The notes under the pieces were generated by a model. The model was not told where the DNA came from and made no database searches. It was given only the letters and a program-made list of their open reading frames with translations. Shown here in pieces: positions 57,885 to 64,000 of a stretch of 64,000 nucleotides of DNA; within the stretch, counting starts at the first letter, position 1; every line of letters begins with the position of its first letter. The stretch covers positions 124,001 to 188,000 of the forward strand of contig BCIV01000010.1 in the NCBI GenBank assembly GCA_001600055.1, given 5' to 3'. Made by a program: the position numbers and the translations under genes. Source of the DNA: Filobasidium wieringae. Taxonomy: Eukaryota > Basidiomycota > Tremellomycetes > Filobasidiales > Filobasidiaceae.

Positions 57885-60800
57885 CTAAACACGTCGGCGG
57901 GTTTGACCCATCTCGATGTCTTCCCCTGCTATCCGAGTGACGGTCGCTCGTTGCCTCAACGCAGCCATCCCCGGAGTATTAGCAGCGTGGGCAGTAGAGT
58001 GTGCGGTCGTGTCGTCGAGCTAAATGCCGCCAAGAGCAGTATGAGCATACATCGTCTTCTTTTTTGAAATCGCGACTCACCTCGACCTGATCATCGAAAA
58101 CGTCTCCGCTGACATCGTGAATGACTTCCTGCTGATCGAGCAATGCAGCTCCTGACTCCGCACCAGCCGTAGCAGCCAAGAAATCAGGAGGAGGAGATTC
58201 AGGGTGACTACTGGTACGGTTCCCGTCCGCATCGGTAGCAGGAGCTTCATAAGGTACCATAGTGTAGGCAATAGGATCGGCCGGATCGGGAGTGGGGTTT
58301 CCTGCACCAGCCGGTCCGTAGATGTGGCAATCCGCCAGACTATGAGCAAGGTTATTTGTGAGCTTTTGAGTGCTACTAGAATCGGGCGGCACTAAACGTA
58401 CGCATTCTTAAGGGCACAAATCCATTTGTTACGTCGTTGAACCTTGAGTGCACCTTCCTGCCAGTTCGTCTTGTACTTGATATCCGCCTTGAGGGTAAGC
58501 TTGCCTTGTTCAGGGAAGTTATCAACAACGACTGCGTTCGAACGAAGCGTTAGTGAAGAGCATAACGGACGCAGAAAGAAAGCGACTCGCCATCGAAAAC
58601 GCCCAAGAAATCACGTCGATTGTCTTGCAAGAAGATCAACATCTTGTCACGCAACTCAACCAGGTTCTTGAAATCGGTAGCAAAGTCGACATCGAATCTG
58701 CAGCGAAAAGAGGAGGTTTAGTAGTGTACAGATTTGCGTCCTGTATAGTCACTCACGCGAAACTCTCCGAGATGGGTCCAGATCGACGAATGTTAGAGAT
58801 CAACTTGGAACGTAGAATGTCATTTCCAATGAACGTGTACTATTGACAGTTGACTTGGTAATCAGCATAGCGGAAGTCGGAGATCAAGACTAGATCACTC
58901 ACGCTTCCATCGACTCGGCGCAAGGTCGTGCTCATCAACTGCATAGAAGCAATAACGTACGACTGGCCACTGCAAGCGATAAGAGGAGGATAGTCAGTTA
59001 TATGGCGGGTTTTCTGGAAATGACATGTGCACTCACTCGAAATCGACTCGGTCACCAACGTCGAACGGATGCTTAACGAAGAGGAAGATACTGTAAGGGA
59101 TAACAACTTAAAAAGCTGTCAAAGGTACGTCACGAAGGATGAATGACTCACCAAGCACCCAGAATCTCCTGCATAGTAGTACCAATCAACCAAGAAAGAC
59201 CTGCAAACCGGAGCCATCAGTTTACTGCAACCACTTTGTGAGGCTACCGGATCTCACCCAGAACAAATGTTCCAGCAGAAGTTACGAGCGTAGTCAACTT
59301 GGTCGTGACCATTGCAGCCATGATCAGAACGATGATGAGCGTGACAATGACCATGAAGATCTAGATTTACGATCAAAGGGTAAGCTAGACTGCAAACAAA
59401 TGACAGTATACGACTCTTACATCGTCGAGGCGCCTGACAGCACCGTCCAAATCGCGCATAGAAGCCTCAAGGGCCAACTTCTCTCGGTGAATTTGCATAC
59501 AGGCCATATCGAACTCGTCCCTGGTAGCATCGCCGTTGTCATCTCGATCAAAGACGGCAAATGCTACCATAGCCGAGTCCTCGTCCGGGAAGAATCGCGA
59601 AATGTCTTTCAGATAGACGGCATCATGGCCATCCCTTCGGAAGGAGTAGAACAGCCTACGAGCGAGAGCCTTCGATTTCGACGCAGACGTCAACGCGGCA
59701 CTAACGCGGTTATATGGGGAGTTGGTTTGCAAAACCGATTGACCTGAAATCTCGGTCGCAACGTTTCCAAGAGCGCTGACGAGGCAAAGTCAGTTTTACC
59801 ATTTCCAGCTGAATCACTTGACACTCACGTAGTGGTCGTCTGAGCAGCCGCCTTGAACCCCTTCAAAGCCTTTTTGATGGCCATCTTCGGGTCCTTGTGT
59901 TTTCTCCTCATCATATCCGCTTCTGTCAAAGTATCTCTCCTCCCAGGAATATCCGAACTGTTGATGTAAAGCGTGACCAAGCTTCGAATTTGCAACTTTT
60001 GATCCCTGATCCTGTCCTCGTAAGAATCCTGGTGGAACTTGTAGGCGATGAGTTGTACCAGCAACTTTTCGCCTCCAACAACAAGAGAGCACAGGAAGAG
60101 ACCGAACAGGAGGTTGGCAAACACGGTCAAATTCGATCGCGAGTTAGCAGCTTGATCTCCAGTGTAGTGATTGATACTGAATTGTTGAAAAAAATGATCA
60201 GGTCAAGTCCCAAGACATTTCACCGATTACTACCCACATTAAAGGCGTGAATGAGATCCAGATGGCCAAGGTCCAAGCGATCAAAGCGACGTTTCTAACC
60301 AAGTTCTTGAACATCTCAACCCAAGATCGTAGACCGGGAACGATCGCTACAAAGGTGGCCGAGATGGTTCGAGGGAGTGCCATAGCAACTGCTAATGCTG
60401 CCCACCATCCTACCCAGATTACCGTGAGCCAGATAGACCAGTAGAGCTGTAAGTTATGTATCGCAGCAGTGAGTGCGCGCTGGCCTTGATATGACTTGCA
60501 GACTCACAAGGTTGACACTCCAGATTTTCGCCTCTCTTACTCCGGCTAGCCAAACGATTCCAGGAATCCAAAGTAACTGATCGGTTGTGAGCGAACGGAT
60601 CAGCGCTTACGAACCCTTCCTCTCAGGAGACGAGTCACACTCACGATCAAGATGGGCACGATGTACAAGAACCACCTTGTGATAATCGATTTGTTCAACA
60701 AGTAAAAGTACCCTTTTGCAAACTGAAATTCGATGTCCAAGATCAGTTTTTCGACCCCAGCTCGATAGAGCCTATACGAGGCTCACTTTGCTTTTCCCCA

Positions 60801-61869
60801 TATCTCCCTCGGCATACCTCAGATCCTCCACCTTTGCCTGAGCGGTGTTGAACTCGAATCCCTCCCATTCACTACGAGGTGTGCTCGTGCCTGTTCCATT
60901 GGCAGGATGAAACGATCCGAATGCTCGGAACATGGAGTTGGGACGGGAAGTTGAGCGGGGACCATTTGGGTTGGTGGACGACGAGATGGAGTTGGGTTCG
61001 GAGAGATTAATCTCTGCGATGTCGAAGGAAACACGTATGAGTTCGAATCGATTTGTTCTTGACCTCGAGATATGACTCACCCTCTTTGGTACCTGATCTA
61101 CTCCACCTATTGGCCGCACCCCAAGCGACGCCCTTCTTCCTTCCTCTCTCATCGACAGATCCGAACTTTTCATTCTGCATGTCCGGCGTAGAATCCAGAG
61201 GAATGCTAGTATACTGTCCTGGCGGGTAAGTCGTTCCTCCCTCGTTCCCTAGATAGGGTGACTGGTTGGACGAGACATTTGATCGGTTGGTACCGTTTCT
61301 AGCATGAGCCCCAAAATCCGTCTCCTTGATCGCTCGGATGGAAGGTTGGTTACTAAAAGTAGCATTCTGTTCCATCGCTGGAGTAGTGAGAGGGGATCGA
61401 GAATGATGAGAGCCTGAGGTCTCTCCCGTAAGAGTCCGTTGCAGACCTAAGCGGGATGACGAAGTGGGTTGGTTGGGGTGTTGGGAGCTCGAGTTGTTGT
61501 TCAAGGAAGCAAAGGATGGTTGAGTTGGCAGGTAATTGTGATTGGGATGAGTCTCATCGATGGATGGGCTGACAGAATCAAACGTCATTTAAATGAGCTC
61601 GATCAATAACTGCTCGACGTATTGCCCTAAACTCACCCCCTTCCTCCTTCAGGTGCAGGACCTCTCCCAACGAAATCCCCTTGATCTTGGAAGGTGGGAT
61701 AAACGGGTGTCCTCTCGTCCGTTTCGTTCTCGTATGCAGGATAACCGCCGTCGTTTTGACCTTGAGAGGAGTTATTTCTACTGGTCACCCGGAAATTCGA
61801 GTTGATTGGCTGACCTAGGTTGAGAGCGAGATGAGGCGGAGCGTTTCGTGTATAGTTGGGGTCCGTCAT
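57885..61869 (-). CDS. EF-hand MscS-type mechanosensitive channel (Msy1/Msy2-like)
   Basis: Seventeen exons: 61869-61637, 61568-61081, 61013-60787, 60722-60645, 60576-60508, 60446-60238, 60176-59829, 59775-59421, 59360-59258, 59200-59152, 59090-59037, 58969-58903, 58839-58757, 58697-58591, 58531-58402, 58339-58081, 58019-57885; 997 residues. A long Ser/Asn/Pro-rich cytosolic N-terminus (about 1-330) leads into several transmembrane helices (WFLYIVPILI, LLWIPGIVWLAGV, VIWVGWWAALAVAMALP, VALIAWTLAIWISFTPL). A single EF-hand follows (DRDDNGDATRDEF), then the MscS pore and beta domain ([47 protein letters not shown]). Fungal Msy1/Msy2 sit in the ER/cell cortex and couple hypo-osmotic swelling to Ca2+. 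Intron 14 has a GC donor (GATG then GCGAGT). The plus-strand frame at 59139-59747 is antisense to it. Confidence 0.95.
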
Positions 61870-62836
61870 GGTGAAATTGGGTGCTGGCGATCGTCTTAAT
61901 GCCTTTCAATTGCTCAGCAACGAATGGATTTTGATATCGTCACCAACGTCGAGTACTCTGCTACTGCCAGCTACTACCTAGCTAACTAGTTCGAGGTGTT
62001 GAATAGTTTTGCGCTTTACGAGAGAAATCCTGACAACGGATGATCACGGATCACGTAGCAAAAGAAAAACTGCCGCTGATGGTTTCGGTGCTGGAATCCC
62101 TTGATGGTCGCTCTGATCACTGATCGAGGGGAATCGTCAACGAGGAGCGAGTATGGTCCGAGATGTCGCTCGATATGCTGTGCTACACAAGCTACGGAAC
62201 TGGCCACCTCCTGACTCGCTGCTGCTGCTGATTGTTATTTTGAATTGAACAGAGGTCGCGTGTAAACGAGGGTGACGAATGTTTTTCCGAAGAGCACAGG
62301 ACGGATCTACTCTCGAGCTAGCACCGAGCTTGAAAAGGTCTCCACAAAGCTACCGAACTTGCCACAAGCACAGCCTGCCTATAGTGCATACCATCAACGC
62401 TCGCAGCTATCACTCCTCTTCATCCACACATCAAGGGAAAAGCGGGGTTTCAAGTCGAAGCAAGAATAGACCCAACTCCCCTTGAAACGGTCGTTGATCC
62501 TCTTTGTTGTTTTGCAATTGCCGCCGTCAACGCCTTTGTTTTCTTTCTCGACGCGAATTCTCGTGACAAATGTGAACAAGGTGAAACCAATCGGAGCGTA
62601 GCGCTACAACAGTCATCGGTCGTGTCCTTTCGTCCCTGATCACAGAAGAACACCTTCGCACCTGAAGTAACCTCCGAGCTCACTGAACAGAACGTGTAAA
62701 CATGCTAGGCAGGAGGTAATTTCATAATCCAGCGACACCCTTGGGATCCTTTCCATAATTTCCATGCTGTGATACAGTATCGAATTGTACAATATTAATG
62801 CAACAAACGGCTCATAAACGTCTCCCTCGTACTCCC
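61870..62836. other. intergenic, upstream of the MscS channel
   Basis: This 967-base gap separates two minus-strand genes. Frames at 62272-62485 and 62394-62683 are short and overlap on opposite strands without splice support. No repeat or RNA gene was recognised. Confidence 0.35.
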
Positions 62837-63989
62837 TTAACGAGACACATTCCCGGGAGGCTCCAGCCCTTTCAGTAAACGGGACGCCTTATCTCGTATA
62901 TCGAACGTCGGGTCGGTTATCATGCTCTTCAACTGAGTCTCCAACATGTATGGTTTCAAGCGAGACACGACATCTTGTCGAGGACCTATCACGATGCATC
63001 TCGTCAGGATGGTCTTCGGTCGCTGACAGCAAGCGGGTACTCACGTCGATGTCTGTCATTGGTCTCGATCAGGTTAGCAAAACAACCGATAGCAGGGATC
63101 TTGACCAGTGGATTATCAGTCGTCTGAATCGTTACGCAACGTTACGCGGTCAGAACATGCTTCATCCACGGGACACTCAGATCGACTCACAAGCGCCTTG
63201 ATCATTCCCTTGCAGACCTCTGGTCTGGACAACACGGCATCTCGATGCCGTTCGGAACCCAGGCAGATGTTGTACAGAACATACATGAGCTGTTTCAAGA
63301 ACGTGATCAGTACAAGTAGGTGTTCTGAGTGAGTAGCCGAACCGGTATACCTGTTCAAGACAGTCTTGATCCGTTGTTGGTAATTGTCGCTCAATGACAT
63401 CGAAAAGAGGTCCTTCCCCAAACCCTTGAAAGACAAGTTCGATTTCTTCCTCGCTACCCTCGGAGCATATATTCCTAAGCAATGCGAGACCTTGCTCTCG
63501 AAGCTCTGCAGATGGCCCGTCGATGTATCTACATCAGAGACCGTCAGCGCCACGTAGGTCGATAACGCTCAGCTCATCCGATCCACTCACCGTTGAAGCG
63601 TGGGCCAGGTCAAAGCTTCCATGACCCTGGTCTTCATACTGAGGTCGTTCTTGTATAGCATATTACGTAAAGCCCACAGAGCGTTCGTTCGAGTTGCAGG
63701 ACTGGGGAATTCGCATAGCCTGACAAGCAGATCGATACCTCCTCTATCGATGACGTTCTGTCGGGAACGGTTGCTCAGCAGAGACACTCGAGTATCTTTT
63801 AACGGCCTACTTACCAGTTGCATGGGCGAAAACTCTGTTATCTGTAAAGTCGTAAAGTCAGCATCGTCTTGTAAGAGACAGATGGACAAAGCTCACAAGG
63901 TTGCACAGCGTAGCAGTACCTGCAGCCATCACGGTATCCCGTCGTCCGTTTCCTCTGATGTCAGGAAAGTCATCCTCGTTTTCAGCGCT
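62837..63989 (-). CDS. armadillo-repeat protein, Vid28/ARMC8-like, 3' part
   Basis: The last seven exons are in the window: 63989-63897, 63841-63815, 63757-63591, 63528-63351, 63289-63191, 63123-63045, 62985-62837, coding for 263 residues. An acceptor AG at 63990-63991 shows that more exons lie beyond the window. Armadillo/HEAT-type helices repeat: FSPMQLNVIDRGGIDLLVRL, TRTNALWALRNMLYKN, LREQGLALLRNICSEGS, LMYVLYNICLGSERHRDAV, IPAIGCFANLIETNDRHR. The order and spacing resemble ARMC8 and yeast Vid28/Gid5, a scaffold of the GID/CTLH ubiquitin ligase that degrades gluconeogenic enzymes. Other armadillo proteins cannot be excluded without the N-terminal half. One exon is only 27 bases. Confidence 0.75.
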
Positions 63990-64000
63990 CTGTGAGAACC

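Noticed and set aside
59139..59747. A 202-codon plus-strand frame
   Set aside because: It is antisense to exons 8-10 of the MscS channel, whose EF-hand and pore motifs are unmistakable.

Overview
The window reads as nuclear DNA of a basidiomycete yeast, most likely a Tremellomycete (a relative of Cryptococcus, Tremella or Kwoniella). The basis is gene density (about one gene per 2.3 kb on both strands), genes cut by many 50-75 base introns with GTRNGT donors and YAG acceptors, and typical fungal proteins: Rho3 GTPase, Zn2Cys6 factor, Pet127, ferric reductase, UDP-galactopyranose mutase and an EF-hand MscS channel. The supplied open frames are mostly exon fragments. I joined them by hand using splice sites, phase and family conservation, and give exon coordinates for each gene. 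All intron-containing models close in frame.

Layout. 0-5.5 kb: end of an unrecognised protein (+), a divergent mitochondrial carrier-like protein (+), a LURP-one-related protein (+) and an RNase III-fold protein (-). 5.7-11 kb: ribonucleotide reductase large subunit (-) behind a promoter with an MCB box, then a 3-ketoacyl-CoA thiolase (-). 12.3-24 kb: Rho3 GTPase, mannose-6-phosphate isomerase, PA-TM-RING ubiquitin ligase and a transcription factor with two tandem Zn2Cys6 clusters (all +), then a TPR-like protein (-). 24.8-35 kb: ferric reductase (+), secreted GH93-like hydrolase (-), Ser/Thr-rich GH128-like wall protein (+) and a DHA1-type MFS exporter (+). 35-36.5 kb: a frame-broken coding remnant. 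36.5-41.6 kb: a visibly GC-rich block with a membrane DUF3431 protein (-) and UDP-galactopyranose mutase (+) in divergent orientation. 41.9-51.5 kb: an intronless repeat-bearing coiled-coil orphan (-), a WDR89-like WD40 protein (+), a hydrophilin-like repeat protein (-), a small conserved-looking protein (+), the snRNP27 splicing factor (-) and SUMO E1 subunit AOS1 (-). 51.8-64 kb: PET127 (+), an SSAT-type acetyltransferase (-), a DUF2231 membrane protein (-), an EF-hand MscS channel with 17 exons (-) and the 3' part of an armadillo protein resembling Vid28/ARMC8 (-).

Functional threads. Mannose-6-phosphate isomerase, UDP-galactopyranose mutase, DUF3431, GH128 and Rho3 all bear on cell wall or surface glycans, but they are not one cluster. 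Only the mutase/DUF3431 pair shares a promoter region and base composition. No transposon, rRNA, tRNA, CRISPR or prokaryotic operon was seen. The observations I would check first are the exon-duplicated double zinc cluster, the mutase/DUF3431 pair, and five GC-AG introns.
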